Source: Macrococcus sp. 19Msa1099 (GTDB lineage Bacteria > Bacillota > Bacilli > Staphylococcales > Staphylococcaceae). From it: DNA of 64,000 nucleotides. Location: contig CP079956.2 in assembly GCA_019357535.2 (NCBI GenBank), positions 1 through 64,000 on the forward strand. Reading direction: 5' to 3'. Shown one piece after another: positions 51,051 to 60,115 of this stretch. The notes beneath the pieces are model-generated. The model saw nothing but the letters and a program-made list of their open reading frames with translations. It ran no database searches and was not told the DNA's origin. A program made the translations under genes and the position numbers. Each line of letters begins with the position of its first letter. Positions within the stretch are counted from its first letter, which is position 1.

Positions 51051-51992
51051 TTAATTAGCTTTTACTCTGGCGTGCTCCGTTATAAAGTCGATAATGCCTG
51101 CGACGACTTCATCGCGAATCTCGCGGTGGTTGTGAATTTCATGGCGGTAGCCTGAATACAGTTTTGTTTTCACTTGATGGCCCGTTTCCAGCAGCCAATT
51201 AGAAACCGCATAGACGCCTTCGCCATATCTTCCGACCGGATCTTCATCACCGGCGATATTGTAGATAGGTATATCAGTAGGGACTTTCTCGGACCACTCC
51301 GTCCCCAGGATTTGTTGAATCATTTGAGCAAACTGATAAAGTGATTGAATATTAGGGACGGAGGTGAAGTTGTTGAACGGATCATTGGCGTGGTCCGCCA
51401 CAATGTCCGGATCTTTACTGATCCAGTCGTTTGGCGTGTTTGGATTTTCAATTCGCTCCGTCATCCATTCAAACATTCGATTTTGATAGTCTGGGTCCAC
51501 TTGTTCGCCGTTTCCTGCATCGATTTCAGCTTTTAATTCAGAGGCAATATTTTCCATCTCAGGTAAAATTTCTGAAGTCCCGCACAAGATTAAACCGTCC
51601 AGCTCTTCGCCATATTTCGTCGCATATAGTCGGGCAATCATAGAGCCCATGCTGTGGCCAAACATGAAATAGGGCAGGTCACCGTAGTCTTCCTTGATTA
51701 GTTCGCGCAGTTTTTGTTCATCTTCGGCCATTGTCATATAGCCTTTGTCTCCCCAATTCGACCAGTTGTCGGAATCATAAGCAGTCTTTCCATGTCCGAC
51801 ATGGTCATCGGCGGCCACGACAAAACCGGCCTCATTCAACGTCAAAATCATATGGAGATATCGGCGTGAATGTTCACCATATCCATGAACGATTTGAACG
51901 ACCCCTATAGGTTCGCGAATGGGAGTATAAATCCATCCCTTTACCGTCTCGATCTCATTAAACGACTTAAATTCAACTTCATGAATTGCCAT
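51051..51992 (-). CDS. Alpha/beta hydrolase (monoacylglycerol lipase/esterase-like)
   Basis: A 313-aa Hydrolase_4-type enzyme: oxyanion region VQIVHGYGEHSRRY, nucleophile elbow MFGHSMGSMIA (serine about 114), acid NIAGDEDPVG and histidine SGYRHEIHNH. The fold acts on lipid or ester bonds; plasmid-borne relatives include drug-modifying esterases, so macrolide esterase activity is a possibility but not shown. The gene is markedly richer in G+C than its surroundings and lies between an ISL3 relic and an IS-like scar, both pointing to recent transfer. GGAGG precedes the ATG. Confidence 0.85.
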   Translation of the reverse strand: MAIHEVEFKSFNEIETVKGWIYTPIREPIGVVQIVHGYGEHSRRYLHMILTLNEAGFVVAADDHVGHGKTAYDSDNWSNWGDKGYMTMAEDEQKLRELIKEDYGDLPYFMFGHSMGSMIARLYATKYGEELDGLILCGTSEILPEMENIASELKAEIDAGNGEQVDPDYQNRMFEWMTERIENPNTPNDWISKDPDIVADHANDPFNNFTSVPNIQSLYQFAQMIQQILGTEWSEKVPTDIPIYNIAGDEDPVGRYGEGVYAVSNWLLETGHQVKTKLYSGYRHEIHNHREIRDEVVAGIIDFITEHARVKAN

Positions 51993-52200
51993 TTTTACAG
52001 CCTCCTTATAAACTGTAGAATGTTGTATAAATCCCCTTTATTATGTATTGCCAAAATACATTATAATCTATAATGTAAGCGCTGTCAAAAGTATTTTGTT
52101 GACTTACTCGATTGAAATATTTCTGCTAAAATTACGTCCAAACGTTGATATGATACTGAAAAGAGTGGTCATGTTGAACGAAGAAAGGAATCAATATAAA

Positions 52201-52348
52201 ATGAAAATGATATTTATCTCTCTTTTAACTGTCGCTGTCTTAGCCGGATGTTCTGAAACTGCTGAAGAAACGCCCCGAACAAATTCACCTGATGAGACGA
52301 CAGCAGTTACCCAATCCACATCGGACACTTCTGACTCACTTTTCGTCA
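52201..52348 (+). pseudogene. Truncated lipoprotein gene
   Basis: GAAAGGA precedes MKMIFISLLTVAVLAGCSET, a textbook lipoprotein signal with lipobox LAGC, followed by a Thr/Ser-rich linker. The coding sequence then runs into the dispersed repeat at 52349, so the functional domain is lost. Confidence 0.75.
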
Positions 52349-52561
52349 CCCTCTTTTTCCATAGTGTACTACAAATCTTTCTCTTCCTCTATTTCTGGAA
52401 TGTCAACAGTGTCTTAGAAAATTTTCATATGTAAATTTTTAAACTCAAAGATGTTAAGTAATGTAATGAAGAGTGTGGTCTAAAATTGTTGTACCAATTC
52501 AAATAATCAAATAATTCTGTTTCTAGCTGATTCAATTCTTCAAATAACTATACCATCTGAA
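52349..52561. repeat. Dispersed repeat, IS-end-like relic (copy 2)
   Basis: About 213 bp nearly identical to 16078-16291. It interrupts the lipoprotein gene. Just after it, a short coding scrap (IYYIWNQKEYLASELHELTE) with its own AAGTACTG/CAGTACTT hairpin at about 52645-52675 remains unidentified. Confidence 0.7.
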
Positions 52562-52683
52562 TATTTGTATCAAATTTATTATATTTGGAACCAAAAAGAG
52601 TACCTAGCAAGTGAACTTCACGAACTGACCGAAGAAGAAAAATAAGTACTGAAAATAATCAGTACTTATTTTTATTTTTCTCA

Positions 52684-52960
52684 GACTGAAGACAAAGTCT
52701 CCTTCGGAGATGAAGTCTTCAGTCTTTTTTATACAATAGTATTAACAATGATTTGGGGTGATTATTTTGTTGAGTAAATCAGAAGATAGAAGAAATCAAT
52801 TAGAGGTTGTTGCGATTTCAGATTTAGTTCCACAAGATCATTTATTACGAAAAGTAGATAAAGTATTGGATTTAAATTTTATTTATCCTCTTGTTGTTGA
52901 AGATACATATTGTCTTGATTTATTTGGCTCATATTTGCGTTTTAAGAGCCGTTTTTAAAT
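52684..52960 (+). mobile_element. IS1182-family remnant
   Basis: Begins with a hairpin (AGACTGAAGAC with GTCTTCAGTCTTTTTT) and the start of a transposase, LSKSEDRRNQLEVVAISDLV then PQDHLLRKVDKVLDLNFIYP, characteristic of IS1182-type proteins. The frame reaches only 66 codons before jumping to what resembles the other end of the element (52921-52960). Internally deleted, non-autonomous. Confidence 0.75.
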
Positions 52961-53030
52961 TCTAAGTACTTTTTTACTAGAAAAATAATAAAATCGGCTT
53001 AAACAGGCTTAAAATTAAAAATAGGCACAA

Positions 53031-53062
53031 AAAAGCGACTGATCTTTTGAAAAGTTCAGTCG
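53031..53062. terminator. Terminator
   Basis: AGCGACTGA with TCAGTCGCT around a TTTTGAAAA-type loop, ending at the stop of the leftward gene 53063-53599. Confidence 0.75.
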
Positions 53063-53599
53063 CTAATATTTAATAGCATTAAATGTCAGTTCATATAAAT
53101 CTTTATCATCCAAATTAGGGAATTCCTCAATATTTACTCGGTACGTAATATTATTTTGCTTTTTAGAGATTTGACTGTAGTAGCTTATATTAATATACAT
53201 ACTGGTTTTATAATCGTTATTTTTAACTGTATCTTGAAATTCTTCAAGTGCTTTTTTACCAATTGGCATTAAATAATATTTATCACTAGGTAAAATATTA
53301 ATGTGTTTTTCTTGTATAACTTCGTTTTCATTTAAATGGACTTTTATATCTATATTTTTAGCAGTTCCACCACCTAAATTTTGTAGTTTAAAGGCAGTAT
53401 TTACATAGTCAGAATCAGTTTCAGTTAGATTTCTTAATTTTAAACTTTCGCCTTCTTGTTCCATAAGAATTTGATCGAAAGCCAGGAATGGGATAAAAGA
53501 AATTTTAATTTGTCTGATCTGTATCATTACCGAAATTAGATATAAAATTGCCATGATAAATGTTCCAATTGAACCAACTGCTTGTAAAATATTTATCAT
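53063..53599 (-). CDS. Membrane-anchored protein of unknown function
   Basis: 178 aa from the ATG behind AAAGGAGAATTGG. One N-terminal membrane helix (VGSIGTFIMAILYLISVMIQI) is followed by a cytoplasmic or exported domain with beta character (FKLQNLGGGTAKNIDIKVHL). This layout is common in proteins of unknown function on staphylococcal mobile elements. Monocistronic. Confidence 0.65.
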   Translation of the reverse strand: MINILQAVGSIGTFIMAILYLISVMIQIRQIKISFIPFLAFDQILMEQEGESLKLRNLTETDSDYVNTAFKLQNLGGGTAKNIDIKVHLNENEVIQEKHINILPSDKYYLMPIGKKALEEFQDTVKNNDYKTSMYINISYYSQISKKQNNITYRVNIEEFPNLDDKDLYELTFNAIKY

Positions 53600-53769
53600 C
53601 CAATTCTCCTTTGAAATAAGTAATCCTTTAATTCTAACATAATACATTAACAGTATTTGAGAACTAATAATAAATAGATCTAGAAAAATAATGATTTTTT
53701 AGATCAAAAAACATCAGACGATCTTTTATGCCGAGAAAACTTTTTGAGAAAGAAAAGACCTTTCAAGTA

Positions 53770-53870
53770 CACTTAACGAAGTGGGCCCACCAGGGCGTTT
53801 TTTGCCTGGTGGCTCATCTTTAGGGAGTGTATATGAGGGGTCTGCTCCTCTCCAAAAGGAAATTGGAATA
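53770..53870. other. GC-richer non-coding patch with hairpin
   Basis: CCACCAGGGC and GCCTGGTGG form a hairpin around a T-run (about 53788-53814), followed by GGGGTCTGCTCCTCTCC. It differs in composition from the AT-rich flanks and carries no gene. Possibly a plasmid mobilisation or origin scrap. Confidence 0.35.
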
Positions 53871-53931
53871 AAAAATATCGTGTTTATAGGTATTTTTTAG
53901 TATATAATTACAAAAAAAGTGGGTAATTAGT

Positions 53932-54361
53932 GTGAAAGTTAAAAAAAATTATTTTTATTGTGATGTTATTAGCATTAGTTAATATGGTTTATTCGTTAGG
54001 AGCTGTTGATGTTGAAGCAAGTACTGAAAGATATGTAGGAAGCACTTGGAAATATAGAATTGATAATGCTTCTCCGGCCAAAGCTAAACACGTTCATTTT
54101 TATAAAAAGAAGAATGGAAGTTGGGATCATCAATTATGTGTGTATAGCAATGGTAGTATTTGTGATGCTAAGAAAAATAAATTGCCAGGGTTTAGTTCAT
54201 TACCATCAAAAGTAAAAAAAGCAGCTAAAGCAGATAAGTCTACAGGAATGAAAAACTTATGTGCTTGTGGAGGTAGATTTGATGGTGGAGGAGTGGGTAG
54301 AAATTTCTTCGCTTATAACTTAGATTCTAAGGACGACGATGAATTATGGAAAATAGCTTAA
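53932..54361 (+). pseudogene. Secreted toxin-like protein, frameshifted in signal peptide
   Basis: A GTG start at 53932 reads KVKK and reaches an A8 tract (53941-53948). Removing one A gives KVKKIIFIVMLLALVNMVYS, a complete signal peptide, joined to the open frame from 53960. The mature part (about 110 aa) is cysteine-containing and basic: GSTWKYRIDNASPAKAKHVH, FYKKKNGSWDHQLCVYSNG. The KHVHFY...NG pattern recalls small nuclease-type toxins, but this is tentative. The next gene overlaps its end and may be the immunity protein. As written the protein would lack its signal. Confidence 0.5.
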
Positions 54362-54782
54362 GTATTTTAACGCGATTATTAAGAAAAGAGAATTTTGAAT
54401 TTTGGATTGTAGAAAATTCAGATATGCTTAATTATGTTACAAAAATATTTATTTGGAGAGAAAAAAAATATTGAATGTATTAACAGTTACTAGTGCTTCA
54501 AAAGAAACATTTTTAACGTTTGAAGATTTAATTGTTCAGATAGAAAGCTTAGTTTCTGATTTAAATACAAAACTAGAAGTAAGAAATTTATATGAATTTT
54601 TAGCTTTTAATGAAACTGATTATAATGAATATTGGGATTATGATGAAGACGGAGAGGTTTTTGTTTCGAAAAGAGAACAGATAGAATCAGATCTTATTGA
54701 GTTTATAAAAAAAAATCTTACTGATAAGTATTCTTTTGATTATCCTAATCTAGTTGATGAAACTAAAGATTATAGCTGGTAG
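54346..54782 (+). pseudogene. Probable immunity-like gene, frameshifted at A8
   Basis: An ATG at 54346, overlapping the toxin-like gene's end, opens MENSLSILTRLLRKENFEFW and stops shortly after an A8 tract (54461-54468). One extra A would join it to the next frame (ILNVLTVTSASKETFLTFED...NYNEYWDYDEDGEVF-like acidic region) up to 54782. The joined product, about 145 acidic residues, has the look of an immunity protein. Alternatively the downstream frame starts at TTG 54453. Confidence 0.5.
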
Positions 54783-54836
54783 AAAGTTGTTTTTTCTCTT
54801 GATATTATGAAAATAACTAGAATGCTCTTATTTGCC

Positions 54837-55097
54837 TCATATTTCGATTTTAAATAGGTCTAGCTCTTGGCTGTTTCCGTATTTTGCTGATATTTTATTT
54901 ACATCCATATCAATAATATTGCCGTATTGATCTTTTGTTGATGCTTCTTCATAAATAAATTTTAACATTGATGCTGCTTTATCAATTTCTTGTTGACTTG
55001 GGCTATTTACAACTTGTGCATTGACTGGTAAAGCTACAAAACTGATGATTAAAGCAAAGCAAGTTAGAATTAAGCTAAATTTTTTCATATTTTGCAT
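54837..55097 (-). CDS. Small secreted protein
   Basis: About 83-86 aa with a signal peptide (MKKFSLILTCFALIISFVAL then PVNAQ) and a short polar, acidic mature part (DKAASMLKFIYEEAST...). Unrecognised; may be a truncated larger secreted protein. The start is either of two nearby ATGs. Confidence 0.5.
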   Translation of the reverse strand: MQNMKKFSLILTCFALIISFVALPVNAQVVNSPSQQEIDKAASMLKFIYEEASTKDQYGNIIDMDVNKISAKYGNSQELDLFKIEI

Positions 55098-55223
55098 TCT
55101 CTCTAATTTTAATTTTTACATTTTTAGGATACTAAAAAATGGTTATAAAATTAAAATTTTAATAATCAATCGCATATTTGAAACTATGATTTAAGCACCT
55201 AAATTTTATAAAAAATTTAGGTG

Positions 55224-55450
55224 CTTCAGACTGAAGACAAAGTCTCCTTCGGAGATGAAGTCTTCAGTCTTTTTTTATACAATAGTATTAACAATGATTT
55301 GGGGTGATTATTTTTTGGATTCTTTGGTCGTTAGGGATATTACATAGTTCAGCAATTTCTTTTGATGTTTTATCAAATACAGAAAAAGTGATTACAAAGT
55401 TTATCGTCATAAAAACACCTCTTATTTGGCTCATATTTACGTTTTAAGAA
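55224..55450 (+). mobile_element. IS1182-family end relic (second)
   Basis: Repeats the hairpin and leader of the remnant at 52684 (AGACTGAAGAC...GTCTTCAGTC, then ATACAATAGTATTAACAATG) and its distal end (TTTGGCTCATATTTACGTTTT), with unrelated sequence between them. A short leftward frame (MTINFVITFSVFDKTSKEIA...) lies inside and is unidentified. Confidence 0.6.
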
Positions 55451-55655
55451 ACAAATATAATTATACAGGCATAAACTATATATTTTTAAATTTCGCTCTA
55501 AATACCCCATTAAATGCAAAATAAGTATATTGTATTGTTTCAGTTAATTTTTTGAGTTTAGCACTATATTTTTTCGAAAGATAAGCATAAATAAAATAAT
55601 TAGAGTAATATTTTAAATAATAATTAAATTCAAAATAATGTATTGGAGTGTTTAG

Positions 55656-56345
55656 ATGTATAACGAAGTATTTGTAGTTAGTGATATACATGGAGAATAT
55701 AAAAAATTTAAAGAAATACTTAAATACTGGGATTCGAATAGACAACAGCTAATATTATTAGGGGATTTGTGTGATAGAGGTTTACAATCTTATGAATGTT
55801 TTTATTTAGCAAAGTATTTATGTGATAACTATGGAGCTATATTAATTAAAGGAAATCATGAAGATTTATTTTTAAATTTTTTAAATAAAACTGAAGATTT
55901 TAAAGAAAATTATATTATAAATGGGGGATTGAAAACATTAGAAAGTTTTGGTTATTCCGAGAATGATACATTTAAGGATATAGTATTAGATATAAAAAAA
56001 AATAATGATAAATTAATAGAGTTTTTAACTTATTTACCAAATTTCTATGAATGGAATGACTATATTTTTGTTCATGCAGGTGTAAATCTCAAAATTAATA
56101 ATTGGAAAGATACAAGTATTAGAGATTTTATGTGGATTAGAGAAGACTTTCATTTTACGCCAAATAGGTTAAATAAAACTATAGTTTTTGGTCATACTGA
56201 AACGAAAATCCTTAATAAAAATAATAAATATGATATATGGATAAATGATAATAAAATAGGTATTGATGGAGGTGCTGTTTATGGAGGTTATTTATATGGT
56301 GTGATTTTAGATGTCCATGGTATTCAAGATTATGTATATGTTTGA
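55656..56345 (+). CDS. PP2A/Lambda-type metallophosphatase
   Basis: A 229-aa protein with all metallophosphoesterase motifs in order: VVSDIHGEYKKF, LLGDLCDRG, IKGNHEDLF, FVHAGV and VFGHTETK, plus GIDGGAVYGG near the end. These residues bind two metals; lambda-type relatives dephosphorylate Ser/Thr/Tyr proteins or diadenosine tetraphosphate. Cytoplasmic. An ATG follows GGAGTGTTTAG. Monocistronic cargo gene. Confidence 0.88.
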   Translation: MYNEVFVVSDIHGEYKKFKEILKYWDSNRQQLILLGDLCDRGLQSYECFYLAKYLCDNYGAILIKGNHEDLFLNFLNKTEDFKENYIINGGLKTLESFGYSENDTFKDIVLDIKKNNDKLIEFLTYLPNFYEWNDYIFVHAGVNLKINNWKDTSIRDFMWIREDFHFTPNRLNKTIVFGHTETKILNKNNKYDIWINDNKIGIDGGAVYGGYLYGVILDVHGIQDYVYV

Positions 56346-56382
56346 TATTTGTAAATTTTGAGCTTAAACCCCTTGTGAACTA

Positions 56383-56531
56383 CTCGCCACTTAGCTAAAC
56401 CTAACGGTTCTTAACGCTTGAAGTGGGAGCTTCTTGGGAATAGAGCATACTTGATAGATTATTTCTTTGCTAACAGCGGTGTCTCTTATTTACCAAGCTA
56501 TCCCCGTAGTTCCTACGGTTCTTATTTGTAT
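56383..56531 (-). ncRNA. Probable omega RNA (reRNA) of TnpB
   Basis: The 150 bases after the tnpB stop, on its strand, form short stems (CCGTAGGAACTACGG; CACTT with AAGTG around the GTTAGGTTTAGCTAAGTGGC region) up to the element end. In IS605 elements this right end is the TnpB guide-RNA scaffold, and the first bases of flanking DNA act as the guide. Inferred from position and fold only. Confidence 0.65.
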
Positions 56532-57674
56532 CTAAGCTAATTCCTTTATTCGTAGACCTTCGGTCAGAATATTTATACTCGCGTTGATATCCCGGTCATG
56601 ATGAGTATGACAAATAGGACAAGTCCATTCTCTAATTCCGAGAGATTTCTTGGCATCTTGATGTCCGCACTCCGAACAAACTTGACTAGATGGAAACCAT
56701 TTATCTATCTTGATAATTTCGCGTCCATACCAGTCAGCCTTATATTGTAGTTTAGTTACAAAACTAGACCAAGATACATCTGAAATACTTTTCGCTAGTT
56801 TATGATTGCGCAACATACCCTTTGTATTTAAGTCTTCAATACAGATAATATCGTGATTATTGATAAGCTCTGTACTTAACTTATTCAGAAAATCAGTACG
56901 TTGATTCATTACTTTTTCGTGTAATCTTGCAACTTTAAGTTTTTGTTTTTGATAATTTCTAGCTTCAAACAAATTGATACCTTTTTGCTTAGCTAATAGT
57001 GCTCGCCTCGACAATTTGCGTTGTTCACGCTTTAGTTTCTGTGCCATTTTTAAAGTGAATTTATTATTATCAATCTTCTGGCCATCTGAAAGAATAGCAA
57101 AATCAGTTATACCGAGATCAATCCCAATAGCAGAGTTGATTTTAGGGAGCTCCATTATTTCTTCTTCACACAACAAGGAAATATAGTGTTTCCCACTCGA
57201 ATGACGTGATATTGTTGCAGATTTGATAATCCCTTTAGGTTGTCTATGAAGCTTAATTCTTATTAATGATTTTAACTTAGGCACTTTGATAAATTTACTA
57301 TCTATCAAAGCGATTGTTCCATTTTGATTATTCGTAGTGTAGCTTTGGACAGGATGCTTCTTGCTTTTGAATTTTGGAAATCCGACGGATTTATCACGAA
57401 AGAAATTTTTATATGCTTTGTCTAAATTTAGTTGTGCATTAGCTAATGCAAGACTGTCCACTTCTTTCAAGAATGGAAATTCTTTTTTATATTTTGCAGG
57501 TGTTGGAAAACTTCTTTTTTTAGATGAATCATTTTTAATTTTCTCATAACCATTTATTCTGTCTTCAAGCATTAGGTTATAAACTTTACGAACACAACCA
57601 AAAGACTTGGTAAAGAAAAGTTCTTGTTCTTCTGTTGGATATAATCTGAATTTATATGCTTTTAATCGTTCCAT
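56532..57674 (-). CDS. tnpB: TnpB RNA-guided endonuclease
   Basis: A 380-aa protein, normal length. RuvC catalytic residues are all present: D186 ([11 protein letters not shown]), E280 ([12 protein letters not shown]) and D362 ([12 protein letters not shown]). The zinc-finger cysteines C333, C336, C352 and C355 are intact. TnpB uses the element-derived RNA to cut the excised donor site, which favours retention of the element. It lies 17 bp after tnpA. No inactivating change seen. Confidence 0.93.
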   Translation of the reverse strand: MERLKAYKFRLYPTEEQELFFTKSFGCVRKVYNLMLEDRINGYEKIKNDSSKKRSFPTPAKYKKEFPFLKEVDSLALANAQLNLDKAYKNFFRDKSVGFPKFKSKKHPVQSYTTNNQNGTIALIDSKFIKVPKLKSLIRIKLHRQPKGIIKSATISRHSSGKHYISLLCEEEIMELPKINSAIGIDLGITDFAILSDGQKIDNNKFTLKMAQKLKREQRKLSRRALLAKQKGINLFEARNYQKQKLKVARLHEKVMNQRTDFLNKLSTELINNHDIICIEDLNTKGMLRNHKLAKSISDVSWSSFVTKLQYKADWYGREIIKIDKWFPSSQVCSECGHQDAKKSLGIREWTCPICHTHHDRDINASINILTEGLRIKELA

Positions 57675-57691
57675 AAAGTTCCACCTGCTTT

Positions 57692-58096
57692 CTATTTATG
57701 ATTGTTTCCTTGGTTTTGAATATATTTTTTTATGACATCAATTGGTGCGCCACCAGTAGTTAGAAGACAAAAACTTTTAGACCAAAACATTTCCCTCCAA
57801 AGAAATTGTTTCACTTTTGGAAAGTCACGTTTTATCAAACGAGAACTAGCACTTTTATAGGCATTGATAAATTTGGTCATTTCCGTTTTCGGTTGTGCCT
57901 TGAACATGATGTGAATGTGGTCTTTATCATGATTCCACTCAACTAAAGTAATATGATACGATTTTGAAATTCTTTCAAAAGTATCTTTAGCATATTCAGA
58001 TATTTCATCATCAATCACCTGTCTACGATACTTTGTAACTAAAACAAGGTGGTAATAAAGAAGGAACACTGAATGATTATTTGTGTCTAATTCCAT
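57692..58096 (-). CDS. tnpA: TnpA Y1 transposase (IS200/IS605)
   Basis: A 134-aa HUH enzyme: HIHIMF (H60, H62) and the catalytic tyrosine in IKKYIQNQ (Y125). It excises and inserts single-stranded element DNA at a TTAC-type target. Intact and in the same direction as tnpB. Confidence 0.93.
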   Translation of the reverse strand: MELDTNNHSVFLLYYHLVLVTKYRRQVIDDEISEYAKDTFERISKSYHITLVEWNHDKDHIHIMFKAQPKTEMTKFINAYKSASSRLIKRDFPKVKQFLWREMFWSKSFCLLTTGGAPIDVIKKYIQNQGNNHK

Positions 58097-58291
58097 TGTT
58101 ATATCAACTCATTTCTTTTATAGACTGATTATAACATGAAGCAAAATAAAAAGGCAACATGCCCTAGTTGTCGGTTTTCGAGTTACCCACGGTAATCCTC
58201 ATACCGAACGGCATTCATCACCCACCTATAGAGGATGGGCGACTTCTGCCTAAATTAGTAAAAATAAATACTTTTTGGGAGAAAATTTATC

Positions 58292-59353
58292 ATGAGTAAC
58301 TATATATTTCAACAATACCATAGCAAAGAGAACGTCATTACAGCTAACTTCATATTTTTTATAAGTAATATAAGAAGGATTTCTGAAAGAGCATATATGA
58401 ATTTTATATGGAACATACAAGGAGAGGGCATACCGGAAGATAATAATTTTGTGACTCCGTTATTTAAAAATCAAATCAAGTTAAGTGTTTATAAAAGTGT
58501 TCCTGACGGTATGATTCATCAATCTTCTAACAAAATAATTGTTGAAACTAAGGGTAATGGTGCAATATTTAGAGAGGAACAGATTAATGGTCATTTAAAT
58601 TATTTTGATAACGAAGATTTAATGATTTTTTTGACTTTAGATAAATATAATCTTAGTGTGTCAGATAAGTTGATGATAGAAAAAGTTGTTGAGTTGAAGA
58701 ATAACACATTAGATGATCAAAAAAAGAATAGAATTAAACATGTCCATTTAAGATTTAAGGATATTATTGATAAGATTTATGAAGTAATAGACGAAACAAG
58801 AGAATTTGAATTGATAGACTTAATAGAAGCATACTCTGAATACCTTCAATCGGAAAACTTATTAGATGATATTGAGGGAAGGATGAGAATGTGTCTTTCA
58901 GGTAGCTCATTTGATGATAACCTTAAACATAATATTTACTTTCATCCTGCTGAAAAAAGAGGATACAGTTTCAAGCCGATAGAATACATCGGGCTATATA
59001 AAGACAAAGCAATACAAGCTATCGGAAAAGTAGACAAAGTAATAGTGACGGAAATAAATGAGAGCTCATTATCCTTGAAGACAGTTTATCCTGTAGGTAC
59101 TGAGTTATCGACTGATGAGTATGAAATAGTTAAAAATAAAATAATGGTGCTTGGGAAAGAAAAGTGGACTAATCTATTGAACGAACCACATTATTATTAC
59201 TTAATTGAAGATTTTATAGAGACCGACTACAAGAAAATATCTAAAGGTGGATCAATGGGGGTTAGGTATTTTAATGTGAATGAACTTTTGAATAAGGATA
59301 ACTTAACCACTGAACAAATTGCTAACGAATTATGTAATATAGATTGGGAATAA
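58292..59353 (+). CDS. Putative PD-(D/E)XK nuclease-like protein
   Basis: 353 aa. Residues 65-90 read SVYKSVPDGMIHQSSNKIIV followed by ETKG, the D-x(n)-E-x-K pattern (D72, E85, K87) of PD-(D/E)XK nucleases with the expected beta-hairpin between. The C-terminal 150 residues are unrecognised and could sense a ligand or target. Single nuclease-domain genes in accessory DNA are often defence proteins. It lies immediately beside the left end of the IS605 element, 30 bp from the TTAC target. Confidence 0.6.
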   Translation: MSNYIFQQYHSKENVITANFIFFISNIRRISERAYMNFIWNIQGEGIPEDNNFVTPLFKNQIKLSVYKSVPDGMIHQSSNKIIVETKGNGAIFREEQINGHLNYFDNEDLMIFLTLDKYNLSVSDKLMIEKVVELKNNTLDDQKKNRIKHVHLRFKDIIDKIYEVIDETREFELIDLIEAYSEYLQSENLLDDIEGRMRMCLSGSSFDDNLKHNIYFHPAEKRGYSFKPIEYIGLYKDKAIQAIGKVDKVIVTEINESSLSLKTVYPVGTELSTDEYEIVKNKIMVLGKEKWTNLLNEPHYYYLIEDFIETDYKKISKGGSMGVRYFNVNELLNKDNLTTEQIANELCNIDWE

Positions 59354-59400
59354 TGGCTAATGAATGAAAAGATTGAAAAACTATTATTGGGAGATAATTA

Positions 59401-59994
59401 ATGAAAAATGTAGAAGATTATATGCAGTGGAGAACTTCAGAAGGCAAAAGTTTTGAAGATATTTTTAATAGAGAAATGAATATTTTAGGTTGGACTTATA
59501 GAGATGTATTGTATTCATTTTTAGGAATTTATGTTTTGGGGATATACGTATATTATGAAGAAGATATAAACAAAAAAAAGACTAGGCTAGAATTTAAAGA
59601 TGGAAGCCAACTATGGAATTTCGAAAAAATATACAAGTTATATGATAAATATGAAGAACTAAATAATCTTCAAGAAATAAAAAGTTTTCTTTCTGTTTAC
59701 GGCTCTATTGGTAATATAATTCCAATGTGGCCTGGGGGTAACGTACATAAAGGAAGTTGCAATTATTATGACTTAACGGAAATATATTTTAATAATTTTA
59801 AAAATTGGAGAGATTATTTAGTATTAGAATATCCTAATGCTTGTTTAGAAGAAATTGTTGATAGAAGTGAAAAATATAATATGAAGGAGTTCATGGATAA
59901 ACTTGACAAAGAGTTTTATAAAAAATATCTGAAAGACATTACGCAAGTAATAAAAAATAGAGAAGAGGAGATAAAAAAGCAACTTCATAATTAA
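59401..59994 (+). CDS. Hypothetical 197-aa protein
   Basis: Unrecognised with confidence; the central SIGNIIPMWPGGNVHKGSCN followed by YYDLTEIYFNNF may correspond to a domain of unknown function seen in Firmicutes. Cytoplasmic, acidic and rich in Y and W. GGGAGATAATT precedes the ATG. It follows the nuclease-like gene by 47 bp and might be its partner. Confidence 0.55.
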   Translation: MKNVEDYMQWRTSEGKSFEDIFNREMNILGWTYRDVLYSFLGIYVLGIYVYYEEDINKKKTRLEFKDGSQLWNFEKIYKLYDKYEELNNLQEIKSFLSVYGSIGNIIPMWPGGNVHKGSCNYYDLTEIYFNNFKNWRDYLVLEYPNACLEEIVDRSEKYNMKEFMDKLDKEFYKKYLKDITQVIKNREEEIKKQLHN

Positions 59995-60115
59995 ATAACC
60001 TCACTCTTAACCGATACGCTGAAAGTTATCATAAATGATGAGGTTTTTAACAATCTTCAATAACGTTTTTTGAGTACACTTTACATAAATTATTGAAATA
60101 GAGAGTGTGATTTTT

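Larger units (their letters stand above)
56380..58257 (-). mobile_element. IS200/IS605-family element (tnpA + tnpB)
   Basis: About 1.9 kb. On the minus strand the left end follows a TTAC tetranucleotide (58258-58261), a known IS605-type target, and carries hairpins (58170-58250). The right end lies near 56380 after a structured non-coding segment. No target duplication or inverted repeats, as expected for this family. The exact right end is uncertain by several bases. Confidence 0.85.

Noticed and set aside
55476-55745. Minus-strand open frame of 89 codons
   Set aside because: Overlaps the start of the phosphatase gene, is dominated by Y, F, I and K, and lacks a ribosome-binding site.
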